Positions 48,308 through 63,310 of a DNA stretch of 64,000 nucleotides are shown here, in pieces. This stretch comes from Thiohalobacter thiocyanaticus (GTDB lineage Bacteria > Pseudomonadota > Gammaproteobacteria > Thiohalobacterales > Thiohalobacteraceae). The notes beneath the pieces were generated by a model. The model had not been told where the DNA came from. It saw only the letters and a program-made list of their open reading frames with translations, and searched no databases. Numbering within the stretch: position 1 is the first letter of the stretch; each line of letters opens with the position of its first letter. The stretch is taken from NCBI RefSeq assembly GCF_002356355.1, contig NZ_AP018052.1, positions 1,736,001 to 1,800,000 of the forward strand. Reading direction: 5' to 3'. The translations under genes and the position numbers were made by a program.

Positions 48308-48310
48308 GTT

Positions 48311-48450
48311 GTCATTGCGAGCGCATGCGAAGCAATCTCTGAAATCAACCGCGGCGGTAGCGTCGCGAGATTGCTTCGCCTGACCCATAGAAACCCTTCG
48401 GGTTTCATCATGGGTACCCCACCCTTCGGGTCTGGGCATCGCAATTGACG
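48311..48450. repeat. Repeat family B, copy 4, with internal insertion
   Basis: The element opens with GTCATTGCGAGCGCATGCGAAGC and ends with GCAATTGACGG. The middle carries an extra piece with two UUCG-loop hairpins: AAACC-CTTCG-GGTTT and CCC-TTCG-GGG type. It lies between dnaJ and dapB. Confidence 0.75.
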
Positions 48451-48469
48451 GAAGGATCCAGGTGGTTAA

Positions 48470-49279
<810 letters not shown>

Positions 49280-49297
49280 GTTCCGTTCAGTGATGGG

Positions 49298-49385
49298 AAC
49301 GCAGAGGACGCAGAGACGCTAAGGCGCAGAGTTGTTATATTTTTTTCAAGATCTTTGCGCCTCTGTGCCTCTGCGTCCTCTGCGT
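49298..49385. repeat. Repeat family C, copy 1
   Basis: An 88-base inverted repeat: AACGCAGAGGACGCAGAGACGC at the left, GCGCCTCTGTGCCTCTGCGTCC at the right, with an A/T-rich centre (TATATTTTTTTC). It follows dapB; a second copy is at 58277-58390. Confidence 0.9.
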
Positions 49386-49439
49386 GCATCCCGCCACTGT
49401 CCGCACACCACACCGGGGCGGGAAATAACCCCACTCGAT

Positions 49440-49468
49440 TAGACAGTTGAGAGGGCATCGGCTAAAAT
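49440..49468 (+). promoter_or_regulatory. Sigma-70 promoter of carAB
   Basis: TAGACA, 17 bases, then TAAAAT, 120 bases upstream of the carA start. Confidence 0.65.
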
Positions 49469-49526
49469 GTGGTCTCAATTCCAGCCGGCTGTTCTGGTCC
49501 GGTGACTGCAACACGAAATGATTGCC

Positions 49527-49554
49527 AGCGGGAGGCTCGGGGAGTGCTCCCGCT
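49527..49554 (+). promoter_or_regulatory. Leader hairpin of carA
   Basis: AGCGGGAG and CTCCCGCT form an 8-base stem with a 12-base loop, followed by TTCC. It ends 33 bases before carA. It could be an attenuator or just a stabilising hairpin; carAB is often feedback-regulated. Confidence 0.4.
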
Positions 49555-49587
49555 TTCCATATCCACGCCACAGGAACGGAGGCTTCC

Positions 49588-50709
<1,122 letters not shown>

Positions 50710-50730
<21 letters not shown>

Positions 50731-50910
50731 TTACACAACGGTCAGGAATATTGGCTATTGCACCAAAGACGCCGTCATCCCCGCGCAGGCGGGGATCCAG
50801 TAACCGCGGCGGTATATGGATTCCCGCCTGCGCGGGAATGACGCTGCGCCGGCTGACGAACACGATTTTTAACCCTATATGTCCTTGGCGTACTTGGCGC
50901 CTTGGCGGTT
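50710..50910. repeat. Inverted-repeat element between carA and carB
   Basis: An 18-base perfect inverted repeat, AACCGCCAAGGCGCCAAG (50710-50727) and CTTGGCGCCTTGGCGGTT (50893-50910), brackets 201 bases. A family A element lies inside. The left arm also codes for the end of carA. Confidence 0.9.
50773..50843. repeat. Repeat family A, copy 4
   Basis: CGTCATCCCCGCGCAGGCGGGG at the left and CCCGCCTGCGCGGGAATGACG at the right. It is nested in the carA-carB inverted repeat. Confidence 0.92.
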
Positions 50911-50920
50911 GATTTGAACT

Positions 50921-54144
<3,224 letters not shown>

Positions 54145-54148
<4 letters not shown>

Positions 54149-54621
54149 GCAAGGTGCCACTGACCAAACGCGGTGCCGAGAAGCTGCGTGAGGAACTCAA
54201 GCAACTCAAGAACGTGGAGCGCCCCCGGGTGATCGAGGCCATCGCCGAGGCGCGTTCGCACGGTGACCTCAAGGAGAACGCCGAGTATCACGCCGCGCGC
54301 GAGCAGCAGAGTTTCATCGAGGGCCGGATCAAGGAGATCGAGGGCAAGCTCAGCCACGCCCAGGTGATCGATGTCACCAGCATGGAAAATACCGGCAAGG
54401 TGATCTTCGGTACCACCGTGGACCTGGCCGACGAGGACAGCGGCGAGGAATTCTCCTACCGGATCGTCGGCGAGGACGAGGCCGACATCAAGTCCGGTCT
54501 GCTGTCGGTCAATTCGCCCATCGCCCGGGCACTGATCGGCAAGCAGGAAGGCGATGTGGTCACCGTCTCCACCCCCGGCGGCGAGCGCAACTACGAGATC
54601 CTCGAAGTGCGGTATGTCTGA
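54145..54621 (+). CDS. greA: Transcription elongation factor GreA
   Basis: A 158-aa factor: an N-terminal coiled coil ([22 protein letters not shown], then the [15 protein letters not shown] acidic tip) that enters the RNA polymerase channel to promote cleavage of backtracked RNA, and a C-terminal FKBP-like domain ([14 protein letters not shown]). It shares ATGA with carB, so it is coupled to it, an arrangement common in this class. Confidence 0.98.
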
Positions 54622-54646
54622 GATCTAGTGCGGCCCGCTGCTGCGC

Positions 54647-55114
54647 GTGACAGCCAATCCCTCCGCTCCCATGCAGGCCAAGATCGCCATCGCCGAACGC
54701 ATCATCCTGACCCTGTGGGTCGGCGGCCTGTGGATGATCGGCTACCTGGCCGTGCCGCTCCTGTTTCATCAACTCGATGACACCCGCCTGGCCGGGCAGC
54801 TGGCGGGAGAGATGTTCCGGGCGCTGAACTGGTTCGGGCTGGCGGCGGGTGCGCTGCTGCTGATATCGAACCGGATGCAGGCGCGCCCGGGACTGGACTG
54901 GCGGGCGCTAACCCTGGTGTTGATGCTGGCGCTGATTCTGGTCAATGCCTTCGCCATCAGTCCGCTGATGCAGGAGCTCAAGGCCGGCGGTCTGGTGGCG
55001 GGCAGCGAGGCGGCGGCACGCTTTGGCCGTCTGCACGGACTGTCGTCCTTTCTCTATCTGATCCAGTCGCTGCTGGGGCTGGGGCTGGTTGTGTTCGGCA
55101 TACGGCGCGGATAG
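54647..55114 (+). CDS. DUF4149 membrane protein
   Basis: A 155-aa inner-membrane protein with four hydrophobic helices (about 16-40, 62-82, 88-106, 130-152). LTLWVGGLWMIGYLAVPLLF and the GRLHGLSSFLYLIQ segment mark the DUF4149 family, whose function is unknown. GTG 54647 is the longest start; ATG 54671 is equally possible because neither has a clear ribosome site. It follows greA closely and faces yhbY. Confidence 0.85.
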   Translation: MTANPSAPMQAKIAIAERIILTLWVGGLWMIGYLAVPLLFHQLDDTRLAGQLAGEMFRALNWFGLAAGALLLISNRMQARPGLDWRALTLVLMLALILVNAFAISPLMQELKAGGLVAGSEAAARFGRLHGLSSFLYLIQSLLGLGLVVFGIRRG

Positions 55115-55118
55115 GGGA

Positions 55119-55415
55119 TTACTTCCCCAGTTCCACCCGCGGGCGCTGGGGATTGCGGCGGAACACCAGCGCGGTGTTGCCGACCCGCTGAACCAGCCGC
55201 AGTTTCAGCCGCTGGCACAGTTCCTCCAGCAACTGGTCGCGCAGTTCGCGATCGCCGACATTGAGCTTGATCTTCATCAGCTCGTGGTGCGCGACCGAGG
55301 AATCGATCTCCTCGATCACGCTTTCGGTCAGCCCCCTGCCGGCGACGGTGACCACGGGCTTGAGCTTGTGGCCGAGGCCGCGCAGATGGCGCAGCTGGGA
55401 CTGGGTGAGATGCAT
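55119..55415 (-). CDS. yhbY: YhbY-type ribosome-associated RNA-binding protein
   Basis: A 98-aa CRM-domain protein. LTQSQLRHLRGLGHKLKPVVTVAGRGLTESVIEEID and the GDRELRDQLLEELCQRLKLRLVQRVGNTALVFRR part define it. It binds 50S precursors in Escherichia coli. ATG 55415 starts the domain; the open frame upstream is unsupported. Divergent from rlmE, as is usual. Confidence 0.95.
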   Translation of the reverse strand: MHLTQSQLRHLRGLGHKLKPVVTVAGRGLTESVIEEIDSSVAHHELMKIKLNVGDRELRDQLLEELCQRLKLRLVQRVGNTALVFRRNPQRPRVELGK

Positions 55416-55567
55416 GGACTGTCTGCCTGTGTCGGATTCTATGTCTGGGGCGGCATTATAGCCGCGGACGCATACGGATGAACATGGATGCATGCGGCAT
55501 CCGCCAATTTCGAGGGCTTTGCTGTCGATACCCCGGTCCATGAAGCCTGTGCCTGGAACCTGTAGTC

Positions 55568-56188
55568 ATGTCCCGCACCAAGAGCAGCCGCCGCTGGCTG
55601 AAGGAACATTTCGACGATGAATACGTGCTGCGCGCCCAGCGCGAGGGCTGGCGCTCGCGCGCCGTCTACAAACTGCAGGAACTGGACGAGAAGTACCGTC
55701 TGTTCAAGCCGGGTATGACGGTGGTGGACCTGGGGGCGGCGCCCGGGGCCTGGTCGCAGTATGCCGTGCAGAAAGTGGGGAAAACGGGCCGGGTCGTGGC
55801 CATGGACCTCCTGCCCGTCGAACCCATCGCCGGCGTGGATTTTCTGCAGGGCGATTTTCGCGATGACGAGGTGTATGCGCGGTTTCTGGAACTGGTCGGA
55901 AACACGCCGGTGGACCTTGTAATGTCGGACATCGCCCCCAATATCTCCGGGATGGAGGCCGTGGATCAGCCCCGTGCAATGTATCTGGTTGAACTGGCAG
56001 TCGATTTCGCCGAGCAGACGCTGCGCGAAGGCGGCACCTTCCTGGCCAAGGTGTTCCAGGGCGAAGGGTTCGATGAACTTGTGCGCGGATTGCGGGGTCG
56101 ATACAGCAAGGTGATCGTGCGCAAGCCGAAGGCTTCACGGCCGCGTTCGCGCGAGGTCTATCTGCTGGCCGCAGGCCGGAAACTGTAG
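55568..56188 (+). CDS. rlmE: 23S rRNA (uridine-2'-O) methyltransferase
   Basis: A 206-aa RrmJ/FtsJ enzyme that methylates U2552 of 23S rRNA using AdoMet. [17 protein letters not shown] is the AdoMet site, [17 protein letters not shown] holds the catalytic Asp, and [13 protein letters not shown] holds the Lys. It is upstream of ftsH, the usual heat-shock pairing. Confidence 0.96.
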   Translation: MSRTKSSRRWLKEHFDDEYVLRAQREGWRSRAVYKLQELDEKYRLFKPGMTVVDLGAAPGAWSQYAVQKVGKTGRVVAMDLLPVEPIAGVDFLQGDFRDDEVYARFLELVGNTPVDLVMSDIAPNISGMEAVDQPRAMYLVELAVDFAEQTLREGGTFLAKVFQGEGFDELVRGLRGRYSKVIVRKPKASRPRSREVYLLAAGRKL

Positions 56189-56278
56189 TAAGGTCAAACC
56201 CATTGTTTTATGGTCCGATTAACCCGGGTGGCTGCCGGGGTTTCAGGGGCCAGCTGAGATGAGTCGAGGTAATCCACT

Positions 56279-58210
56279 TTGAACGACATGGCCAAGAATC
56301 TTCTGCTCTGGGTCGTCATCGCCGTGGTCCTGATGGCGGTGTTCAACAACTTCGGCCCGCCGACCCAGCAGACCAACAGCATCGGCTATTCTGAATTCAT
56401 CGCCCAGGTGAAATCCGGCCAGGTCCAGAACGTGGTCATCCAGAACCATACCGTCAAGGGCAAGCTCGCCAGCGGCGAGAGCTTCACCACCTACGCCCCC
56501 GATGATCCCAAGCTGATCGACGACCTGCTGGCCAACAACGTCACCGTCGAGGCCAAGCCTCCGGAGCAGCAGGGCGTGCTGACCCAGATCTTCATTTCCT
56601 GGTTCCCCATGCTGCTGCTGATCGCGGTGTGGATCTTCTTCATGCGCCAGATGCAGGGCGGTGCGGGCGGCCGCGGGGCCATGTCCTTCGGCAAGAGCCG
56701 GGCGCGCATGCTGGGCGAGGATCAGATCAAGGTCACCTTCAGCGATGTCGCCGGCGTGGAGGAGGCCAAGGAAGAGGTTGAGGAGCTGGTCGAGTTCCTG
56801 CGCGACCCGGGCAAGTTCCAGAAGCTCGGCGGCAAGATTCCCAAGGGCGTGCTGATGGTCGGCTCGCCGGGCACCGGCAAGACGCTGCTGGCCAAGGCCA
56901 TCGCCGGCGAGGCCAAGGTGCCGTTCTTCACCATCTCCGGTTCCGACTTCGTCGAGATGTTCGTCGGCGTGGGCGCCTCGCGCGTGCGCGACATGTTCGA
57001 GCAGGCCAAGAAGCACGCCCCCTGCATCATCTTCATCGATGAGATCGATGCCGTGGGCCGTCACCGCGGCGCCGGTCTGGGCGGCGGCCACGACGAGCGC
57101 GAGCAGACGCTGAACCAGCTGCTGGTGGAAATGGACGGCTTCGAGGGCAACGAGGGCGTGATCGTCATCGCCGCCACCAACCGGCCCGACGTGCTCGACC
57201 CGGCGCTGCTGCGCCCCGGCCGCTTCGACCGCCAGGTGGTGGTGCCGCTGCCCGATGTGCGCGGCCGCGCCCAGATCCTGCAGGTGCACATGCGCAAGGT
57301 GCCCGCGGCCGACGACGTCGAGCCCATGATCATTGCCCGCGGCACCCCGGGTTTCTCCGGCGCCGATCTGGCCAACCTGGTCAACGAGGCCTCGCTGTTC
57401 GCCGCCCGCGCCAACAAGCGCGTGGTGGACATGGAGGACTTCGAGAAGGCCAAGGACAAGATCATGATGGGCGCCGAACGCCGCTCCATGGTGATGAGCG
57501 AGGAGGAGAAGCGTCTGACCGCCTATCACGAGGCCGGCCACGCCATCGTCGGCCGTCTGGTGCCGGAGCACGACCCGGTGCACAAGGTCTCGATCATCCC
57601 GCGCGGACGCGCCCTGGGCGTGACCCTGTTCCTGCCCGAGGATGACCGCCACAGCTTTACCAAGCAGCGCCTGGAGAGCCAGATCTCCAGCCTGTTCGGC
57701 GGCCGCCTGGCCGAGTTTCTCATCTTCGGCGCCGACAAGGTCACCACCGGCGCCTCCAATGACATCCAGCGTGCGACCGAGCTGGCGCGCAACATGGTCA
57801 CCCGCTGGGGTCTGTCCGATCGGCTGGGACCGCTGTCCTATGGCGAGGAGGAGAACGAGGTCTTTCTGGGCCATTCGGTCACCCAGCACAAGAACATCTC
57901 CGATGACACGGCGCATGCCATCGACATGGAGATCCGTTCCATCATCGACAACAACTACAAGCGGGCCGAGTCCATCCTGACCGAGAACATGGACATCCTC
58001 CATGCCATGGCCCAGGCGCTGATCAAGTACGAGACCATCGACGCCAACCAGATCGACGATCTGATGGCACGGCGCGAGGTGCGTCCGCCGCGTGAATGGT
58101 CGGACAACCCGCCGCCCTCAGCGGGTACGGGTACGGCCACCGGCGACGAGCCGGAGAAGGGCCGCAAGGACAGCGGCGGCCCGATCGGCGATCCCGCCGG
58201 CCAGCACTGA
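56279..58210 (+). CDS. ftsH: ATP-dependent zinc metalloprotease FtsH
   Basis: A 643-aa membrane-bound AAA+ protease that degrades misfolded membrane proteins and regulators. Two helices (about 8-25 and 105-125) flank a periplasmic domain; the AAA part has Walker [10 protein letters not shown] and Walker B IIFIDEID and the protease has HEAGH. The usual VGPPGTGKT is VGSPGTGKT here, a mild variant. Start TTG 56279 has GAGGT nine bases before it; ATG 56288 is a possible alternative. Confidence 0.97.
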   Translation: MNDMAKNLLLWVVIAVVLMAVFNNFGPPTQQTNSIGYSEFIAQVKSGQVQNVVIQNHTVKGKLASGESFTTYAPDDPKLIDDLLANNVTVEAKPPEQQGVLTQIFISWFPMLLLIAVWIFFMRQMQGGAGGRGAMSFGKSRARMLGEDQIKVTFSDVAGVEEAKEEVEELVEFLRDPGKFQKLGGKIPKGVLMVGSPGTGKTLLAKAIAGEAKVPFFTISGSDFVEMFVGVGASRVRDMFEQAKKHAPCIIFIDEIDAVGRHRGAGLGGGHDEREQTLNQLLVEMDGFEGNEGVIVIAATNRPDVLDPALLRPGRFDRQVVVPLPDVRGRAQILQVHMRKVPAADDVEPMIIARGTPGFSGADLANLVNEASLFAARANKRVVDMEDFEKAKDKIMMGAERRSMVMSEEEKRLTAYHEAGHAIVGRLVPEHDPVHKVSIIPRGRALGVTLFLPEDDRHSFTKQRLESQISSLFGGRLAEFLIFGADKVTTGASNDIQRATELARNMVTRWGLSDRLGPLSYGEEENEVFLGHSVTQHKNISDDTAHAIDMEIRSIIDNNYKRAESILTENMDILHAMAQALIKYETIDANQIDDLMARREVRPPREWSDNPPPSAGTGTATGDEPEKGRKDSGGPIGDPAGQH

Positions 58211-58230
58211 GGCCCCTGCCACCCGCATCA

Positions 58231-58260
58231 CGCCCCGCTTTGGCGGGGCGTTTTATTTTA
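58231..58260 (+). terminator. Terminator after ftsH
   Basis: CGCCCCGC with loop TTTG and GCGGGGCG, followed by TTTTATTTTA. Confidence 0.95.
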
Positions 58261-58276
58261 ACTGCATCAATCTTTT

Positions 58277-58390
58277 AAACGCAGAGGCGTTTATGTCCTT
58301 AGGGTGCGAAGTCGCAGAGAGCGCAATGAATTCATGTAGAATTATATTTTTTGTAACTTTGCGCCCTCTGCGTCCCTGCGTCTTTGCGTT
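58277..58390. repeat. Repeat family C, copy 2
   Basis: AAACGCAGAGGCG at the left and GCGCCCTCTGCGTCCCTGCGT at the right, with an A/T-rich centre (ATTATATTTTTTG). It resembles 49298-49385 and lies between ftsH and folP. Confidence 0.75.
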
Positions 58391-58413
58391 GAATAAATTA
58401 TTGGTAAACTTCC

Positions 58414-59244
58414 ATGCAGCTTGAGTGCGGAAACCGCCGGCTGGACCTGAGCCGGCCGCGGGTGATGGGGGTTCTGAACGTCACGCCCGATTCCTTCTCC
58501 GACGGCGGCGCGTTTCTGGCCGCCGGACAGGCCGTGGCCCGGGCCCGGGAGATGGTCGCCGAGGGCGCGGACATCATCGACATCGGCGGCGAATCCACCC
58601 GCCCGGGGGCCGATCCGGTCAGCATCGAGGATGAACTGACGCGGGTGATCCCGGTCATCGAGGCCCTGCACGGACAGGTCGATGCCCTGCTGTCGGTCGA
58701 TACCAGCAAGCCGGAGGTGATGCGGGCCGCGGTGGCCGCCGGGGCGGACATCATCAACGATGTCTGTGCCCTGCAGGCCCCGGGCGCACTGGAAGCGGCC
58801 GCCGAGGGCGGGGCGGCGGTGTGCCTGATGCATATGCAGGGTGAGCCACGCACCATGCAGGCAGATCCCCGCTATGAGAACGTGGTCACGGACGTGGCCG
58901 GATTTCTGCGCCAACGTGTTGCGGCCGCGGAGGCCGCGGGCATGGCCCGCGCGCGGCTGCTGGTCGATCCGGGCTTCGGTTTCGGCAAAACGCTGGCGCA
59001 TAATCTCAGTCTGCTAAAGCACCTGCCCGACCTGGTCGATTCAGGGGTACCGGTACTGGTCGGGCTGTCGCGCAAGTCCATGATCGGCAAGCTGCTCGAC
59101 CTGCCGGTGGAGCGGCGCCTGCAGCCCAGCGTGGCGCTGGCCGTGATCGCCGTGATGCAGGGGGCGCGCATCGTGCGGGTGCACGATGTGGCGCCCACGG
59201 TGCAGGCGCTGGCGATGTGCGCCGCCGTCGAGCAGGCCGAATAA
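58414..59244 (+). CDS. folP: Dihydropteroate synthase
   Basis: A 276-aa TIM-barrel enzyme of folate synthesis, joining pterin diphosphate and p-aminobenzoate. [16 protein letters not shown] is the first pterin loop, [11 protein letters not shown] the second and [15 protein letters not shown] the third. It starts close to the 3' end of a family C repeat and precedes glmM by 14 bases, a typical gammaproteobacterial pair. Confidence 0.97.
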   Translation: MQLECGNRRLDLSRPRVMGVLNVTPDSFSDGGAFLAAGQAVARAREMVAEGADIIDIGGESTRPGADPVSIEDELTRVIPVIEALHGQVDALLSVDTSKPEVMRAAVAAGADIINDVCALQAPGALEAAAEGGAAVCLMHMQGEPRTMQADPRYENVVTDVAGFLRQRVAAAEAAGMARARLLVDPGFGFGKTLAHNLSLLKHLPDLVDSGVPVLVGLSRKSMIGKLLDLPVERRLQPSVALAVIAVMQGARIVRVHDVAPTVQALAMCAAVEQAE

Positions 59245-59257
59245 CAAGGAGCAGGGG

Positions 59258-60610
59258 ATGTCACGCAAGTATTTTGGTACCGACGGAATCCGGGGGCGGG
59301 TCGGCGAGGCGCCGATCACCGCCGAGTTCATGCTCAAGCTGGGCTGGGCCGTGGGCCGGGTGCTGGGCCGCGACGGCTGCGACAGCGTGCTGATCGGCAA
59401 GGATACGCGTATCTCCGGCTACATGTTCGAGTCCGCCCTGGAGGCGGGCCTGTCGGCGGCCGGCATGGACATCCGCCTGCTCGGGCCCATGCCCACCCCG
59501 GCCATCGCCTATCTCACCCGCACCCTGCACTGCTGTGCGGGCATCGTCATCAGCGCCTCGCACAATGCCTACTACGACAATGGGGTGAAATTCTTCTCCG
59601 CCGAGGGCACCAAGCTGCCGGACGCCATCGAACTGGAGATCGAGGCCCAGCTGGACAAGCCGATGGCCACGGTCAGTTCCGACCGGCTGGGCAAGGCCGA
59701 GCGGGTCAGCGACGCCTCCGGTCGCTACATCGAGTTCTGCAAGAGCACCGTGCCCATGAGCATGAGCCTGCGCGGGCTCAGGCTGGTGGTCGACTGCGCC
59801 AACGGCGCCACCTACCATGTCGCGCCGGCAGTGTTCGACGAACTGGGTGCGGACGTCATCGCCATCGGCGATACACCGGACGGCCTGAACATCAACCGTG
59901 ACTGCGGTTCTACCCGGCCCGAGCAGCTGATCCGCACCGTGCGGGAGGAGGGGGCGGACCTGGGTATCGCCTTCGACGGCGACGGCGACCGGGTGATCAT
60001 GGTCGACCATACCGGCACGGAGCTCGACGGCGATGAACTGCTCTACATCATCGCCCGGTCACGCCACGAGGCCGGCAATCTCAATGGCGGCGTGGTCGGC
60101 ACCCTGATGACCAATCTCGGCATGGAACACGCCCTGCAGGCCATCGGCATCCCGCTGCAGCGCGCCCGTGTCGGCGACCGCTATGTGCTGGAACTGCTGC
60201 AGCAGCAGGGTTGGGTGCTGGGCGGCGAGTCTTCCGGCCACATCATCTGCCTGGACCGTACCAGCACCGGCGACGGTATCGTCTCGGCCCTGCAGGTGCT
60301 CTACGAAATGGTGCGCAGCGGCCGCGCCCTGGCCGAACTGCGCGCGGACCTGACCAAGTACCCGCAGCACATGATCAATGTGCCCATCAGTCACAAGGCC
60401 AATCCCGATCATTCGGAAGCGGTACAGTCCGCGGTGCGGGCGGCCGAGGCCCGTCTGGCCGAACGCGGCCGGGTGCTGCTGCGGCCCTCTGGCACCGAAC
60501 CGGTCATCCGCGTGATGGTCGAGGGCGAGGACCCCGAACTGGTGGCGCACGAGGCCCGGGTCCTGGCCGAGGTGGTTGCCGATGTCCTGGGCAAGGCCCG
60601 GGCGAGTTGA
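59258..60610 (+). CDS. glmM: Phosphoglucosamine mutase
   Basis: A 450-aa enzyme converting glucosamine-6-P to glucosamine-1-P for peptidoglycan and LPS. The catalytic Ser lies in [14 protein letters not shown], the metal site in FDGDGDRVI and the phosphate-binding loop near the end in [21 protein letters not shown] precedes ATG 59258. Confidence 0.97.
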   Translation: MSRKYFGTDGIRGRVGEAPITAEFMLKLGWAVGRVLGRDGCDSVLIGKDTRISGYMFESALEAGLSAAGMDIRLLGPMPTPAIAYLTRTLHCCAGIVISASHNAYYDNGVKFFSAEGTKLPDAIELEIEAQLDKPMATVSSDRLGKAERVSDASGRYIEFCKSTVPMSMSLRGLRLVVDCANGATYHVAPAVFDELGADVIAIGDTPDGLNINRDCGSTRPEQLIRTVREEGADLGIAFDGDGDRVIMVDHTGTELDGDELLYIIARSRHEAGNLNGGVVGTLMTNLGMEHALQAIGIPLQRARVGDRYVLELLQQQGWVLGGESSGHIICLDRTSTGDGIVSALQVLYEMVRSGRALAELRADLTKYPQHMINVPISHKANPDHSEAVQSAVRAAEARLAERGRVLLRPSGTEPVIRVMVEGEDPELVAHEARVLAEVVADVLGKARAS

Positions 60611-60746
60611 GTCTCGGCCAGGGCCGCGAAACCCGCTGATTCCGCCGCGATGGCAGGTCCGTAGCCCGCGTTTTTAATTGATTTTCTCCCGGTCTGTCGC
60701 TAAGCTAGCGCCCCGTTTTGTCAGGTAAAGGTATCGGAGGCACGGC

Positions 60747-61505
60747 ATGCGGCAACCGCTGGTGGCAGGGAACTGGAAGATGAACGGCAACCTCGACAGC
60801 ATCACCACGCTGGTCGAGGGCATCAAGGCCGGTCTGGGCGAGGTCAGGACCGCCGAGGTCGCCGTCTGCCCGCCCTTCGTCTACATTCCGCAGGTTGTGC
60901 AGATGCTGTCCGACAGCCCGGTGGCCGTCGGCTCCCAGGACATCAGCGACGAGGAGTCCGGCGCCTTCACCGGCGAGGTGGCCGGCCCGATGCTGCGCGA
61001 CGTCGGCTGCAGCTATGCCATCGTGGGCCACTCCGAGCGCCGCAGTATCTATGGCGAGAGCGATGAGTTCACCGCTCGCAAGTTCGCCGCCGCCCGCAGG
61101 TTCGGCCTCACCCCGATTTTGTGCGTGGGCGAACTGCTGGAGGAGCGCGAGGCCGGCACCACCGAAGCCGTGGTCGGACGCCAGCTGGATGCCGTCATCG
61201 AACTCGAGGGTATCGCCGCCCTGGGCGAGGCCGTCATCGCCTACGAGCCGGTCTGGGCCATCGGCACCGGCAAGACCGCCAGCCCGGAACAGGCCCAGGA
61301 GGTGCACGCCTTCATCCGCGCCAAGCTGGCCGGACTGGATGCCGGTGTGGCTGACAAGATCCGGATTCTCTATGGCGGCAGCGTGAAGGCCGCCAATGCC
61401 GCCGAACTGTTCGCCATGGCAGACATCGACGGCGGCCTGATCGGCGGCGCTTCCCTGCAGGCCGGGGAATTCCTCGGCATCTGCACCGCGCCGGATAAGA
61501 TTTGA
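60747..61505 (+). CDS. tpiA: Triosephosphate isomerase
   Basis: A 252-aa glycolytic TIM-barrel. VAGNWKMNGN is the N-terminal Lys site, IVGHSERR holds the catalytic His, and YEPVWAIGTGKTAS the catalytic Glu and flexible loop. GGAGG precedes the ATG. It runs into secG with a 13-base gap. Confidence 0.97.
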   Translation: MRQPLVAGNWKMNGNLDSITTLVEGIKAGLGEVRTAEVAVCPPFVYIPQVVQMLSDSPVAVGSQDISDEESGAFTGEVAGPMLRDVGCSYAIVGHSERRSIYGESDEFTARKFAAARRFGLTPILCVGELLEEREAGTTEAVVGRQLDAVIELEGIAALGEAVIAYEPVWAIGTGKTASPEQAQEVHAFIRAKLAGLDAGVADKIRILYGGSVKAANAAELFAMADIDGGLIGGASLQAGEFLGICTAPDKI

Positions 61506-61518
61506 TTCAGGAATATTG

Positions 61519-61929
61519 ATGTATACCATTCTTATTATTGTCCAGGTGTTGATTGCCATCGGGCTGGTCGTACTGATCCTGCTCCAGCATGGCAAGGGCG
61601 CCGATGCCGGCGCGGCCTTCGGCAGCGGGGCCTCCTCAACGGTATTCGGTTCCCAGGGCTCGGCGTCCTTTCTGACCCGGATCACCGCCGTGCTGGCGAC
61701 CCTGTTCTTCCTCAACAGCCTCGCCCTGTCCACGGGTTTCGTGATGGGCGAGCGCGAACCTTCCAGCGTGGCAGAGCAGGTCAGCCCCGTCCCTGCCGCC
61801 GGGGAGGCAGCACCTGAGGATCTGCCCCCGATGGAACAGTCGCAGCCGCAGGAAAGCGCGCCGGCCGATGTCCCGGCCATGGACATGCCCGCGCAGGGAG
61901 AGCAGACGGCCGACGATCTGCCGCAGTAA
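61519..61929 (+). CDS. secG: Preprotein translocase subunit SecG
   Basis: A 136-aa inner-membrane subunit of SecYEG. Two helices (about 3-22 and 55-73) bracket the conserved HGKGADAGAAFGSGASSTVFG loop. The C-terminal half is an acidic Pro/Glu-rich tail. ATG 61519 has AGGA eight bases before it. The tRNA-Leu gene follows, as in Escherichia coli. Confidence 0.95.
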   Translation: MYTILIIVQVLIAIGLVVLILLQHGKGADAGAAFGSGASSTVFGSQGSASFLTRITAVLATLFFLNSLALSTGFVMGEREPSSVAEQVSPVPAAGEAAPEDLPPMEQSQPQESAPADVPAMDMPAQGEQTADDLPQ

Positions 61930-61961
61930 CAATGCCGTTTGCGGACGGCGCAGCAATCATT

Positions 61962-62046
61962 GCCGAAGTGGTGGAATTGGTAGACACGCTATCTTGAGGG
62001 GGTAGTGGCGCAAGCCGTGCCGGTTCGAGTCCGGCCTTCGGCACCA
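61962..62046 (+). tRNA. tRNA-Leu (GAG)
   Basis: An 85-base class II tRNA. The acceptor GCCGAAG pairs with CTTCGGC, the D-loop has TTGGTAGAC, the anticodon loop has GAG at 61996-61998, a long variable arm follows (TAGTGGCGCAAGCC), and the T-arm reads GGTTCGAGTCC. The CCA end is encoded. Confidence 0.97.
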
Positions 62047-62071
62047 TATAATCCATGTTGATGAATCGTGA

Positions 62072-62095
62072 CAGGCCCCGTTTATGCGGGGCCTG
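62072..62095 (+). terminator. Hairpin after tRNA-Leu
   Basis: CAGGCCCCG and CGGGGCCTG form a nine-base stem. There is no T tract, so termination would be weak or Rho-dependent. Confidence 0.5.
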
Positions 62096-62260
62096 CTGCG
62101 TTGCGGGCCGTCCATGGCGGAGCAGCGCTGACATGTCCTTGTGACAAAACCTGCTGCCAACTGACGGGATTTATTACAAACCGCCCCGACTTATGCCAGC
62201 CAAAATTAATTTTTTGGTATAACTGGTTAATATTGAAAATATTTTCGGCGTTTTCCTTGC

Positions 62261-62289
62261 TTGACACTCCTGGGTAATCTGCCTAGACT
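62261..62289 (+). promoter_or_regulatory. Sigma-70 promoter of the nuo operon
   Basis: TTGACA, 17 bases, then TAGACT: a perfect -35 and a good -10, 123 bases upstream of nuoA. Confidence 0.8.
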
Positions 62290-62411
62290 GCCTAGCCATT
62301 CTTTTGTAACGGCGCATGCATGGCGCTGGCCTCCCGGGTCGGTGCTACTGCGGTAACAACAACAGACAATCGCGTCGGCAAGCAAAAAGTTGAGACAGTC
62401 GGAGGCAGGCG

Positions 62412-62768
62412 ATGCTGGAAAACTATCTACCGATACTCGTCTTTATCGGTATCGGTGTCGTGATCGGTGCCATCGCCATCGCGGTCGGTTTCCTGCTCGG
62501 TCCCCACAAGCCTGACAGCGAGAAGAATTCCCCCTACGAGTGTGGCTTCGAGGCCTTCGAGGACTCGCGCATGAAGTTCGACGTGCGCTACTACCTGGTT
62601 GCCATCCTGTTCATCATCTTCGACCTGGAAATCGCCTTCCTGTTTCCCTGGGCCATCGTACTTGAGGACATCGGCCTGTTCGGTTTCCTCGCCATGGCGG
62701 TGTTTCTCGGCATCCTGGTCATCGGCTTCATCTATGAATGGAAGAAGGGGGCGCTGGAGTGGGAATAG
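62412..62768 (+). CDS. nuoA: NADH-quinone oxidoreductase subunit A
   Basis: A 118-aa membrane subunit with three helices (about 7-28, 60-82, 88-110) and the loop [42 protein letters not shown] precedes the ATG. It begins the complex I operon. Confidence 0.97.
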   Translation: MLENYLPILVFIGIGVVIGAIAIAVGFLLGPHKPDSEKNSPYECGFEAFEDSRMKFDVRYYLVAILFIIFDLEIAFLFPWAIVLEDIGLFGFLAMAVFLGILVIGFIYEWKKGALEWE

Positions 62769-62808
62769 GCGGTTATGGGTGGCTTGATTCGATGAGGCGG
62801 GTGCAATC

Positions 62809-63285
62809 ATGAGCATCGAAGGCATTCTCAAGCAGGGCGTGGTCACCACCACGGCGGACGCGCTCATCAACTGGGCCCGTACCGGCTCGCTCTGGCCCAT
62901 GACCTTCGGTCTGGCCTGCTGCGCGGTGGAGATGATGCAGGCCGGTGCCTCGCGCTACGACCTGGACCGTTTCGGCGTGGTGTTCCGGCCCAGTCCGCGC
63001 CAGTCGGACGTGATGATCGTGGCCGGCACCCTGGTCAACAAGATGGCCCCGGCCCTACGCAAGGTCTACGACCAGATGTCGGAGCCGCGCTGGGTGATCT
63101 CCATGGGCTCCTGCGCCAATGGCGGTGGCTATTACCACTATTCCTATTCCGTCACCCGTGGCTGCGACCGCATCGTGCCGGTGGACATCTATGTGCCGGG
63201 CTGTCCGCCCACGGCCGAGGCGTTGCTCTACGGCATCATTCAGCTGCAGAACAAGATCAAGCGGACCAACACGATCGCGCGCTGA
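62809..63285 (+). CDS. nuoB: NADH-quinone oxidoreductase subunit B
   Basis: A 158-aa subunit that ligates the terminal [4Fe-4S] cluster N2. [20 protein letters not shown] and [13 protein letters not shown] hold the ligands. It is typical in length and order, 40 bases after nuoA. Confidence 0.98.
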   Translation: MSIEGILKQGVVTTTADALINWARTGSLWPMTFGLACCAVEMMQAGASRYDLDRFGVVFRPSPRQSDVMIVAGTLVNKMAPALRKVYDQMSEPRWVISMGSCANGGGYYHYSYSVTRGCDRIVPVDIYVPGCPPTAEALLYGIIQLQNKIKRTNTIAR

Positions 63286-63310
63286 GCGCGATCCATGACG
63301 AGTGCATGGC

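Larger units (their letters stand above)
62047..62411. other. Intergenic region before the nuo operon
   Basis: 365 bases with no protein gene. It contains a hairpin after the tRNA (62072-62095), an AT-rich stretch (62160-62250) and the nuo promoter (62261-62289). Confidence 0.65.
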
